From the NCBI GenBank assembly GCA_014885115.2, contig WKLE02002762.1:1-10239 (forward strand): a stretch of 10,239 bases of DNA, written 5' to 3'. The notes beneath the pieces are model-generated. The model ran no database searches and had not been told where the DNA came from. It worked only from the letters and a program-made list of their open reading frames with translations. Source of the DNA: Asterionellopsis glacialis (taxonomy: Eukaryota > Bacillariophyta > Plagiogrammaphyceae > Rhaphoneidales > Asterionellopsidaceae). Positions 1-7,329 of this stretch are shown here, one piece after another. Made by a program: the position numbers and the translations under genes. The stretch's first letter is position 1. Each line of letters begins with the position of its first letter.

Positions 1-861
1 CTTCAAAAATAGATCAAAAATAGGCCAAAAAATCTCTTGACAGAACGGGTCTAATACCTGCACCTGTAAACAGAGTTAATATCGAATATCCTTCCCAGTA
101 GTGTAGGTAGAGAGTCGGTACTCTGATTCATATACCGTACATGAATCTTGTCCTCCTTACACATACTGTACTAGGTAGCTTGCCTACTGTCTATTCTGGA
201 ATGCGAAAGATCTTTTTATCTATATATTAAACTGATGCTATTATCCCAACCAACACATTGAAATCAGGAAAAACAGTTTTATCAAATGTCATATGTATAG
301 TTTAGTTGGTAAAATTGTAAATTTCGTACAACGCCTCTCTTAAACGACAATATTATCGATTATTAATGTATATATCACATGAAAAGTTTTGTATATAGAC
401 ATGAAGACGATATATTGCATAGTAAGGAAAGTCAAAAGATGAGTCAACGCATATTTTTGAATTTTTCCTTAATTTGTACTATCCCGTGTATGAAATAGAC
501 AAAATATTTACCAGGTACAGTAAATTTCCTTTTTGTACACAAAATAAATCACAACTGCTGTCTCGATTCTTTTTTGACAACAATAATACACATGTTCATA
601 AAAAAATGTTCACTCAACTGATTAAAAAATGGTACAGAAGTTGTACCAAATATCGGATACCCTGCCTACTCTTCCCAAAAAAGAGTCTTGAAAGGCAGTT
701 TACTTAGCTGGCCAACTTTGTTGACAAAAACCGAATCCAATTTTTAACGGTACCCGTTTCGAGTAAAAAAATGTTTGTCGAAAAAAGTAATTCATAGTAG
801 TTCTCACAAATTCAAGTTTCGCATCCGCATCCACACCACAACTTCAAATACATTATTCACC
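1..861. other. AT-rich intergenic and upstream region with no supportable gene
   Basis: I see no convincing coding sequence here. The longest open frame (474-707, +) starts with TTG and has a composition expected of random AT-rich DNA. Small structures are present: an inverted repeat GATTCAT/ATGAATC (125-131 and 141-147), another TGGTACA/TGTACCA (630-636 and 642-648), and one TGAGTCA (440-446) resembling a bZIP core site, which is expected by chance at this length. A 27-nt upstream ORF starts with ATG at 771 and stops at 795-797. If the transcript of the next gene begins upstream of it, it would be a short leader uORF. The right part presumably holds the promoter and 5' leader of the gene starting at 862. 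Confidence 0.6.
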
Positions 862-1625
862 ATGAAGTACTCCGCTATTCTCCTCACCGTTTTCTTAGCA
901 ATCGCCTACGCCGAGGTCGATCTCCAAAATGGACAAGAATGGCCTGACGAGGTTGCAATGGACACCTATGAACGTCGACTTAAATCTACCAAGTCTCCCT
1001 CTGACACCAAGTCTCCCTCTGACACCAAGTCTCCCTCTGACACCAAGTCTCCCTCTGACACCAAGTCACCATCTGATACAAAGTCGCCATCCGATACAAA
1101 GGCACCATCCGGAAAGAAAATGCGTGATTTGGCATTCGATGAGGACTTTGATGATGAATCCTACGATGAGGACTTTGATGATGAATCTTACGATGAAGAA
1201 TCAGAGGAAGAATGGTTAGATGAAACCGTGGAAGGTGAAGAGGCTTATCAACGTCGACTTAAATCTGCCAAGTCTCCTTCTGACACCAAGTCTCCCTCTG
1301 ACACCAAGTCTCCCTCTGACACCAAGTCTCCCTCTGACACCAAGTCTCCCTCTGACACCAAGTCTCCCTCTGATACAAAGTCTCCCTCTGATACCAAGGC
1401 ACCATCCGGAAAGAAAATGCGTGATTTGGCATTCGATGAAGACCTTGATGAAGACCTTGATGAAGACCTTGAGGGTAAGTTTCATTGATAATTGTTACTT
1501 GTTTGTTTTTGTTTCATGACATTGTTCTAACCAACATATCTTGGTGCTCTTTCTTTGTTGTGTTTTGACCGTTCACTTGGACCATATTTGCAGACGGAGA
1601 AGAAGAAGAAGAAATCGATGTATAA
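862..1625 (+). CDS. Secreted silaffin-like repeat protein with alternating Lys/Ser-rich and acidic blocks (two exons)
   Basis: Seen: exon 1 is 862-1474 and exon 2 is 1594-1625, joined across a GTAAGT...TTGCAG intron, giving 214 residues. I chose ATG 862 because it directly begins a clean signal peptide (MKYSAILL..., likely cut after AYA at residue 17); a longer frame upstream has only a TTG. The mature part is a duplicated module: RRL (38-40 and 131-133), then KSxK, then KSPSDT repeats (six at 44-79, seven at 137-178), then KAPSGKK and MRDL (RDL at 88-90 and 187-189), then an acidic stretch. Between the modules, 23 of 40 residues (91-130) are Asp or Glu. The C-terminus is DEDL repeats followed by five Glu encoded in exon 2. 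I count about 33 Ser, 21 Lys and 62 Asp/Glu in 197 mature residues. Known: diatom silaffins are secreted, rich in Ser and Lys, and carry KxxK motifs, and silacidin-type precursors are cut at RXL/RRL sites. Inferred: a biosilica or cell-wall matrix precursor. There is no homology proof, and another secreted low-complexity protein is possible. Confidence 0.8.
991..1098 (+). repeat. 18-bp tandem repeat, six copies (KSPSDT)
   Basis: Copies 1-4 are identical at the DNA level (AAG TCT CCC TCT GAC ACC). Copies 5 and 6 keep the protein sequence but use different codons (TCA or TCG, CCA, GAT, ACA). The diverged copies lie at the 3' edge, the pattern expected from local slippage expansion in the 5' part. 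Each unit offers one Lys, an Ser-Pro and a Ser-Asp. Confidence 0.97.
1138..1191 (+). repeat. 27-bp tandem repeat, two copies (DEDFDDESY)
   Basis: Two copies differ only at a silent position (TCC versus TCT). They encode the centre of the first acidic block of the silaffin-like protein and place Ser and Tyr within runs of Asp and Glu. Confidence 0.95.
1270..1395 (+). repeat. 18-bp tandem repeat, seven copies (KSPSDT)
   Basis: This is the second KSPSDT array. Copies 2-5 are identical to the core unit of the first array; copy 1 has CCT, and copies 6 and 7 have GAT with ACA or ACC. The flanks RRLKSxK and KAPSGKKMRDLAFDE are nearly identical at DNA level to those of the first array. The offset between modules is 279 bp at the RRL and 297 bp after the array, the difference being exactly one extra 18-bp copy. 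This shows a whole-module duplication followed by slippage. Confidence 0.97.
1435..1470 (+). repeat. 12-bp tandem repeat, three copies (DEDL)
   Basis: Three perfect copies of GATGAAGACCTT sit just before the splice donor. They replace the 27-bp acidic repeats found at the same place in the first module, so the two acidic tails have been extended by different units. Confidence 0.95.
1475..1593 (+). other. Phase-1 intron of the silaffin-like gene
   Basis: This is a 119-nt intron with donor GTAAGT and acceptor TTTGCAG. Splicing joins G to AC, making a GAC (Asp) codon, and continues the acidic tail through five Glu codons to a TAA stop at 1623-1625. If the intron is retained, the frame stops at TGA 1486-1488 and the protein ends a few residues after the DEDL repeats, without the poly-Glu tail. 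Confidence 0.85.
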
Positions 1626-2126
1626 GCCCTTGTGTCTTGGACAATATTCACATCTTTTATCTTTTATGTGTTGAGTATTTTTGTTTCGGCCATTCGTTTC
1701 GGCCATTCGTTTCGGTCATTCGTTCTGATCCTCAATTTACAAACGATTGACGAATTACAGTATATGTTGAGTAGTGGTGAATTGGTGTGATGTAGAAAGG
1801 TGGATGTTTGTGGTCTTTCTCTAGTGATTTGTAACTTGTATACGATATATATATGTATGTGGTGATCATGACAATAATAATTAAAAATAGATATTATTGT
1901 TTTATCTGGCATTGGCGGATAATTTGTGCGAAAGCGGAACATGAAGTACAGGACTGTATACGTTGAGGTATTTTTTGTTGAATGCACCACACTGATGTTG
2001 TCCCAAAAGGTGAAGATTTTTTTTTCGTGTTGGTTCATTGGCATTTTTTCATTTGAAAATATGCCAAATTCTTGAGCGAAGGTCATTGCTTGGTACAAGG
2101 AGTGCTTTCTTCTTCTTTTAAAACAT
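1626..2126. other. Intergenic, 3' flank of the silaffin-like gene
   Basis: No exact AATAAA is seen close to the stop at 1625. A minus-strand ATG frame of 159 codons (1664-2143) crosses this region, but its translation reads through the 13-bp tandem repeat and shows no domain, signal peptide or family resemblance, so I do not call it a gene. The sequence is AT-rich with short runs such as TATATATATGTATG near 1845-1858. Confidence 0.5.
1684..1722 (+). repeat. 13-bp tandem repeat, three copies
   Basis: The unit is TTTCGGCCATTCG; copies 1 and 2 are identical and copy 3 has one change (C to T). A fourth, broken copy starts at 1723. It begins 58 bp after the stop codon of the silaffin-like gene, so it is probably in the 3' UTR. 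No function is evident. Confidence 0.95.
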
Positions 2127-2130
2127 CTCT

Positions 2131-2436
2131 TAGAGGACAGCATATACCGTAGGTCCTAGAGAGGATATCGAACGGAATTTGTCTCTTTTTGCTTTTCTAG
2201 AGACAGCACGTTGAGACACAAGCACATTTATTGTTATGGTTATTACTTTGAGATAAAGGTTGAAAGGTCCTCTACCTGTAGAGGATAGCATACCTGTAGT
2301 CCTAGAGAGATCCTCTCTAGGACTAGAGAGGAGTTCTCTGTGCTTTTCTAGAAGACGGAGACACAACATTCTGAGATAGAGTTAACGATGTAGGATAATT
2401 GTTCTAGTAACTACGGGTACACTCTCTAGGAGAGTG
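2131..2436. repeat. Cluster of inverted repeats inside an imperfect direct duplication
   Basis: Three short palindromes share a CTCTCTAG/CTAGAGAG core: TCCTCTA/TAGAGGA (2268-2274, 2279-2285), AGTCCTAGAGAG/CTCTCTAGGACT (2298-2309, 2313-2324, a perfect 12-bp stem with a 3-nt loop) and CACTCTC/GAGAGTG (2420-2426, 2430-2436). On top of this, 2131-2220 and 2279-2365 are an imperfect direct duplication. Both contain TAGAGGA, then AGCATA, then TCCTAGAGAG, then GCTTTTCTAGA and GAGACACA. No transposase or clear terminal repeats with target-site duplication were found. It may be a degraded MITE-like element, a regulatory cluster or a structured RNA. Confidence 0.75.
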
Positions 2437-3214
2437 GTATGAAGCTTTTCATGGTACATGTATTAATACATTGTATTTATTATAATAGTTTTTTTTTTAA
2501 TTTAGTCCAAATAAACACATACAGACACACATGCTGCATGATACGTAGTTGAATTGCAAGAATTTAGAAACAGGTACTTTACAAAAAAATCGCCAAAATT
2601 CACATTAGCATGTTGTCTGTACGTTCCAAGGTTAATTGGTCCTTCCTAGATAACAGAAAATAACTAAAGTACATTTTGTAGTTATGTAAGCAGAATTAAA
2701 CTTAACGTTCGGATTTGAAAATGCTCGTACTAACTGTCCAATGGACCTATATTTATTGATTGGTAATCGTACCAGGTATTTACTAGGTACATAAAAAGCA
2801 AGCATGCGCATAACATCATATTGATCATTGGCGGTCAGTCAATAAGTCAGTAACCGCGCCATGAAACTTTTACGTGACTGATGAAGTCATGCTTTCTTCT
2901 GATGAGTGTGTGTTTCATCTCTCTGCACCGACCGACTTCATTGACACTGACAGAGCGCAAATTAATTAAGCAGACCAAAAGCTAAATGACCGATCGATGA
3001 ATGGTTGTTGCATACTCCTTGCTTACTATTGAGACTAGATAAAGAGTTTTCCATTGAATTTCCATTTCATTTTAGTGGACTGTTATTGGCGCAGTGACGT
3101 ACAAACGTGCTTTTCTTTTTTTCTTGAACGGATTTATTGTGAGTCGTCGTCGGGTGTTGTGATTATCGGGGTAATCAAAACAACAGTGACCAAACCAACA
3201 AACAAAACAAGAAA
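2437..3214. other. Intergenic region upstream of the DHHC acyltransferase gene
   Basis: No coding frame, tRNA or rRNA is recognised. A T9 run lies near 2491-2499 and an isolated AATAAA at 2510-2515. The last 40 bp (about 3175-3214) form a C- and A-rich, G-poor leader directly before ATG 3215, as expected of a 5' UTR. I cannot place a transcription start. Confidence 0.5.
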
Positions 3215-4774
3215 ATGATGAATGCATCGGTAACTCTTGATTATTCTCAAGACCAAGATGATGTCATGAATCCGTTAGTAAGCAATACTCATAATAATCA
3301 TCATAGTGGAGGAGATGACGTAACAAGGCGCCGACCAAGAAGGTCTCAACAACAGCATCAAGAGCATTATCCTGATCGCAACGAATACGGAAATTTAAAT
3401 GATTACAATCACAGCAACAACCACAGCAACAACCACAGCAATAATTACAGTGACGGTGATGACGATTATTACATGGATGATAAGAAACACCACCAACAAC
3501 AATATACAGCTTGGAGTTCATGTGTGGCATGCGTCAGAACTTTATGTCACACGACGGCGTCACACAAAAATAATCTCATGGATAAGGATACAATAGATTC
3601 CTTGTTTTATCGCGACGATTTCAATGATTCTTCCTGGTCCTGTTCCTTGGGGACATCGGAAGATAATGGATTATGGATGAATACGTCCGATCAAGCGGGG
3701 ACCATCATGTCCATGTTGGTATGGGTACTATTAGGCTATTCAGCATTGACCATTACCCTTTTAGCGGAAACCGGTGGTATACCATGGTGTTTAAGTATGA
3801 CTTATGATATCCTATGCTCTTTGGCATTAGCATCCCATATCAAAACATCCCTGACAGATCCGGGATCAGGTACGTAGTTAGTACTGCATGAGTGTTTCTT
3901 GTTTTCTCCCTTCTCATTGTTTACCACTCTAACATGTCACTCCGTTTTCATATTACTCTTACATAGTCCCTGCCAGTGCTGTTCCCACAGATGTCGAACG
4001 TCGAAAGAATATAACGTTAAGTATGTGCAGTCAATGTCAAACGTTCAAACCACCATTTTCACATCATTGTCGAATATGTAATCGATGTATATCACGCATG
4101 GATCGTAAGTACAATGAACCTGAAGACTACTCAAGTCATTCAGCATGATTATGTGTGTGTGGAGTTTTTGGATGAAACTGTAAACTCACACAATGCATCA
4201 AATGTCTTATTCTTTTTTGGTGCGTTTGTTGGTTATTTTGGCAACGCACACAGATCATTGTCCATGGATGAATAATTGCATCGGTGCGGCTAATATGAAA
4301 CATTTTATATTATTTTTAATCTATACATGGACATGTTCGGTATTTTGTTTATTACTATTGGCATGGAATTATTTCTTCTGTGCCGAAGATAAATGTACCT
4401 TTACCTTTACTCTGACACAATTATCACGTGTCATGATGGTGTTGAGTTTGGGTGCCTTTTTATTTACCTCCAGCATGTTGATGAATGTTTCGTACGGCAT
4501 CATGACTGGTATTGGGACCATTGACCGATTAAAGAAAAAGGCCAATGGAACATTTCATGACTCGATTGAAGAATCGATACCCTTTGAAAATATATTTGGC
4601 ATAGGACCTTTTTATACATGGCCCTTTCCCGTGGACCCTCTATTTCCAAATTACGATGCCGTCATGGGATACAGTACATCACAACGTCTTTTACGAGAAC
4701 AAATGAATCCGAACCGACCCATGGATATCTTTACTGATACAGCATCCCTAGTGAGCAGTGTTTTGCCAGTTTGA
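3215..4774 (+). CDS. DHHC-type (zDHHC) protein S-acyltransferase, three exons
   Basis: Family role: transfers palmitate from acyl-CoA to cysteines of membrane-associated proteins through an acyl-enzyme on the Cys of DHHC; acts in Golgi, ER or plasma membranes. Seen: exons 3215-3869, 3967-4104 and 4254-4774 give 437 residues. ATG 3215 follows a CA-rich leader. Residues 1-160 are a hydrophilic Asn/His/Asp-rich tail with four NHSN-type units (65-80) and a small Cys cluster near 105-112. Transmembrane segments are near 163-183, 190-207, 281-304 and 323-345. TDPGSVP precedes the Cys-rich domain, which keeps the C-x2-C, HC-x2-C-x2-C, DHHC (264-267) and CPWMNNC pattern, so it should be catalytic. 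After TM4, GTID (352-355) stands where TTxE is usual, and FENIFG (375-380) matches the PaCCT-type Asn motif. Odd: Phe replaces the common Arg in KPPRxHHC. The first exon alone looks like an unrelated membrane protein unless spliced. Substrates unknown. Confidence 0.95.
3407..3454 (+). repeat. 12-bp tandem repeat, four copies (NHSN type)
   Basis: The units are AATCACAGCAAC, AACCACAGCAAC, AACCACAGCAAT and the diverged AATTACAGTGAC. They encode a polar Asn/His/Ser stretch in the N-terminal tail of the acyltransferase, before its first membrane segment. Confidence 0.9.
3870..3966 (+). other. Phase-1 intron 1 of the DHHC gene
   Basis: This is a 97-nt intron with donor GTACGT and acceptor ACATAG. 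Splicing joins G to TC, giving Val in the DPGSVP sequence that normally precedes the Cys-rich domain. The family-expected reading frame supports both borders. Unspliced, the frame stops at TAG after two codons. Confidence 0.9.
4105..4253 (+). other. Phase-1 intron 2 of the DHHC gene, splitting the catalytic motif
   Basis: This is a 149-nt intron with donor GTAAGT and acceptor CACACAG. It interrupts the first His codon of DHHC (C before, AT after), so an active enzyme depends on its removal. Restoration of an exact DHHCPW motif confirms the junction. Confidence 0.97.
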
Positions 4775-4798
4775 GATATGACACAATACTATAAAATG

Positions 4799-4804
4799 AA
4801 ATAA
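4799..4804 (+). terminator. Candidate polyadenylation signal of the DHHC gene
   Basis: AATAAA lies 25 nt after the TGA stop at 4772-4774, a plausible distance for the canonical eukaryotic signal. Short AT-rich hexamers also occur by chance. Confidence 0.5.
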
Positions 4805-4822
4805 AATAATCACAGGTCTATC

Positions 4823-4828
4823 TTTATT
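4823..4828 (-). terminator. Candidate polyadenylation signal of the Dus gene
   Basis: TTTATT on the plus strand reads AATAAA on the minus strand, about 35 nt after the Dus stop codon (4863-4865). Cleavage 10-30 nt further would run into the 3' UTR of the facing DHHC gene. Confidence 0.5.
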
Positions 4829-4862
4829 TTTGAAATCAAACGCCAAAAGTATAACCTTTGTT

Positions 4863-6836
4863 TCAATATACAACTCGTTGCATAGCACTTGACCGACGAT
4901 ATTCACCTTCATACACATATATATCTTCCCACGGTACATGATCATCTACGCATTTATGTAATGTTTCCGATGGTATAAAGGATGCCGCCCCCGTCAATAC
5001 AGAACTTGCTTTGATTCGTACAGTCTTGGACATGAGTTTTTTAATACGTCGTTGATACGCATCATTCCCTTCCTCACCCATAAATAGATGGAATGGTACT
5101 GCTACTAATCGTTGACGCAAGTTATCTATACTTTCCTTGGACACACCATAACTGATAAGTCGTTCTTCTTCCCTGTCACAATATTCAATATATTGTTGTA
5201 ATACCTCTCCTCGTGTGGGTCGTCCTTGCTGCTCTTTGTCGTTATTGGCATCATTAGTATTCGAAAGCCAAAGTTTATCTGCTGATGCAAAAGAACATGG
5301 ATGATTAATTGCAGCTCTACCCACCATGGCACCAATAGCAACACCGCCGACTTTGTTGTTCTTGTTGTCATTATTGACAATTTCTTGAACATCTTCTAAC
5401 GTTTGAATACCACCATTGGCCACAAATTCTATACTGGGGAACTCGCTAGCCAACATGTGAACAACATTTTGTCGCAACGGTGGAACATATCTATTTTTGA
5501 TTGTAGCTTCTCTGGCACGTTTCCTAGCACGTTCCTGTTCTCGTTTATGATCAATTTTGACACGTTTGGGAGCAGAATCATTATTACCATTTTTGCCATT
5601 GGATTGTCCTGGAACCCACAAGGTTTGAGAAGAAGAAGAAGGGATACTATCATCATTTTTGCCATCCTTCACAGTACTTGAAGGTGAAAATTCACCAAGA
5701 AGTCCTAATCTTGCATGTAAGTGACATTTACTGACGGCACCACCAAGTGTAATTGTGTTCACAAATGTCTTACATGTTTCAAATGCTTCAGTGTCATCTT
5801 TTCGATGATCACTATCAGCATCATAGGTAGACGCATCTCGTACTCCCAATCGATGTTTGACGGTAATGGTACATTTAGGTGTTGTAGTAGATGCAGTAGC
5901 GGCAGTATATTCATCCATTTTGTGTACACTTTTATTCATATGTTCGACACATTGAGCCACTAGAGTAGGGTTTGTCATGAGTGCTGCACCACCATTGCGT
6001 CCACCAACAGCATTCGATGGACAACCACAATTCAAATTAATGGAATTGTAATTACCAAAGGCTCGACCAATAGCGGATGCAGTACCTAATATTTCTGGAT
6101 CCTTACCACCTAATTGTAAAACAACGGGGTTTTCGCCCCTGTTGATGATCTCCTCGTTGTTTCCTCCTTCATTCAACAATAATGACGATGATGACAAACC
6201 TACGAGTTCGGACAATGTTTGAATTTGTATATTTCCCTTTTCACGGCCAAACAATTGATATTCCTTTTCTGGATGTTGTTTGATTTTAGAGATGATTTCT
6301 AATATTTCCTCTTCCGACGGGTGTAATAATTGATCCCGAGAGAAAAAGTTAGAAGTTCCTACTCCATTCCCATTGTATATTGCCTTGGCACGACGAAAGG
6401 CACGTACGATTTGATTTGACGGTATCATTTCTGTGTACAAATGTGTATGTTTACTAAACAATCGTACAAAATAACGATAATGACGATTGGTATGACCCAT
6501 CATGGGTGCAATTGAAAATAGCTCTTTTTCTTCTTGTTGTTGTTGTTGTTGTTTGATCTCATCATGGTCTGATAATGTAGATTGATGACTACCGCTAGTC
6601 GAAGAAGAAGCCCTCAACGAAATATGAGTAGCCGTGCTGGTTAATATCGGTTTTTGTATTCTGATATTGTTTTGAAGGAGCGTTTGGGAAGCTTGTAATG
6701 CATCAACGACTGTTAGGAGATCCAACGATAAAAATATGAAGAATCCTATAAAGACAATGGTGGAAACTCCATGTTCACCAGTGCGAATACGTAACAAGCG
6801 TAGCATACTCGAATGTTTCAATAATCTTTCGAACAA
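4863..6836 (-). CDS. tRNA-dihydrouridine synthase, DusA-type, probably organellar
   Basis: Family role: FMN-dependent reduction of uridine to dihydrouridine in the tRNA D-loop (U20/U20a for DusA). Seen: 657 residues, no intron, ATG at 6836 and TGA at 4863. The TIM-barrel core starts at FSIAPMMGHTNRH (107-119), then HTHLYTEM (130-137), VVLQLGGKDPE (238-248), NLNCGCPS (267-274; C272 is the expected catalytic acid), TVKHRLG (325-331), HARLGLLGEFSPS (374-386), PPL (452-454), FVANGGIQTLEDV (471-483) and GAMVGRAAINHP (502-513). Compared with bacterial DusA of about 330 residues it is twice as long: an N-terminal extension of about 105, an insert around 150-235 and another around 386-450 with a very basic, Lys/Arg-rich patch (424-442). 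The N-terminus has a hydrophobic segment (25-45) ending VDA-LQAS, then a Ser/Thr-rich stretch (65-88), which resembles a signal-plus-transit leader. A Met at residue 11 is an alternative start. A six-Gln run is at 96-101. The compartment is inferred; the basic patch could instead bind tRNA or act as an NLS. Confidence 0.94.
   Translation of the reverse strand: MFERLLKHSSMLRLLRIRTGEHGVSTIVFIGFFIFLSLDLLTVVDALQASQTLLQNNIRIQKPILTSTATHISLRASSSTSGSHQSTLSDHDEIKQQQQQQEEKELFSIAPMMGHTNRHYRYFVRLFSKHTHLYTEMIPSNQIVRAFRRAKAIYNGNGVGTSNFFSRDQLLHPSEEEILEIISKIKQHPEKEYQLFGREKGNIQIQTLSELVGLSSSSLLLNEGGNNEEIINRGENPVVLQLGGKDPEILGTASAIGRAFGNYNSINLNCGCPSNAVGGRNGGAALMTNPTLVAQCVEHMNKSVHKMDEYTAATASTTTPKCTITVKHRLGVRDASTYDADSDHRKDDTEAFETCKTFVNTITLGGAVSKCHLHARLGLLGEFSPSSTVKDGKNDDSIPSSSSQTLWVPGQSNGKNGNNDSAPKRVKIDHKREQERARKRAREATIKNRYVPPLRQNVVHMLASEFPSIEFVANGGIQTLEDVQEIVNNDNKNNKVGGVAIGAMVGRAAINHPCSFASADKLWLSNTNDANNDKEQQGRPTRGEVLQQYIEYCDREEERLISYGVSKESIDNLRQRLVAVPFHLFMGEEGNDAYQRRIKKLMSKTVRIKASSVLTGAASFIPSETLHKCVDDHVPWEDIYVYEGEYRRSSAMQRVVY
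6534..6551 (-). repeat. CAA trinucleotide run (six Gln codons) in the Dus gene
   Basis: Six pure CAA codons on the minus strand encode Gln 96-101, at the junction between the leader and the catalytic barrel. Such a run could vary in length by slippage without harming the fold. Confidence 0.9.
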
Positions 6837-7034
6837 GGTCTTCCAATCGAATTGATAGTGTTATACGTGTGCCATCATTGTTTGTTCGGGCACAGGCTAG
6901 GACCTAAAACAAAACGTAAGACGCAAGACAGAAGAATTCAAGGCTTGGTCAGAAAGGTCACAGATTTGAAAGTTTGGATGATGGACGCTGCGCGAGACTT
7001 GCCATCTAATCTTCTGTTCCCCACAACTGACGCT

Positions 7035-7050
7035 GACAGACAGACAGACA
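7035..7050 (+). repeat. (GACA)4 microsatellite
   Basis: Four perfect GACA units are followed shortly by ATAATAATAAT. This is a simple short tandem repeat in non-coding DNA. Confidence 0.9.
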
Positions 7051-7311
7051 CATAATAATAATCATAAAGTATTTCCAAAATTTTCAAAGTATCTAATTTA
7101 CAGTAAAATCCTTGATACTGGATCTTCAATAGAATCTAGTAGGTCATCTTTTACTCTATTACCTGATAGTACGCACTAGGGCGTCCTTCATAAAAAGTTA
7201 CAGGTACGGAGATAATATTTATATATAAGCGGCTGACAAGTATCATATATGTATTGTAGTCGTAGAACAATATCAGTATCATACTTATGGGTGTACACTG
7301 AGAATCCGAAA

Positions 7312-7329
7312 TTTCTTTATGTAAAGAAA
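7312..7329. repeat. Short perfect palindrome in the LRR-gene upstream region
   Basis: Eight-base arms TTTCTTTA and TAAAGAAA are separated by TG. A second inverted repeat follows at 7342-7364. They could be protein-binding sites or chance in AT-rich DNA. Confidence 0.6.

Noticed and set aside
474..707. 77-codon open frame on the plus strand
   Set aside because: It starts with TTG, is AT-rich and has no domain, signal peptide or splice context; eukaryotic starts need ATG. Likely chance.
775..861. A longer N-terminus for the silaffin-like protein from TTG 775
   Set aside because: There is no ATG in this extension, and the ATG at 862 begins exactly at a signal peptide that the extension would bury.
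1216..1485. Antisense frame through the second KSPSDT array
   Set aside because: Repeats with unit length divisible by three and no antisense stop stay open on the other strand automatically.
1664..2143. 159-codon minus-strand frame starting with ATG
   Set aside because: It is the longest frame in this gap, but it translates the 13-bp tandem repeat, has irregular composition and no recognisable family. A transcript on the minus strand would be needed to reopen the case.
2130..2369. 79-codon minus-strand frame across the palindrome cluster
   Set aside because: Its apparent peptide repeats (LSS...) only reflect the DNA duplication; it overlaps the previous frame and has no family resemblance.
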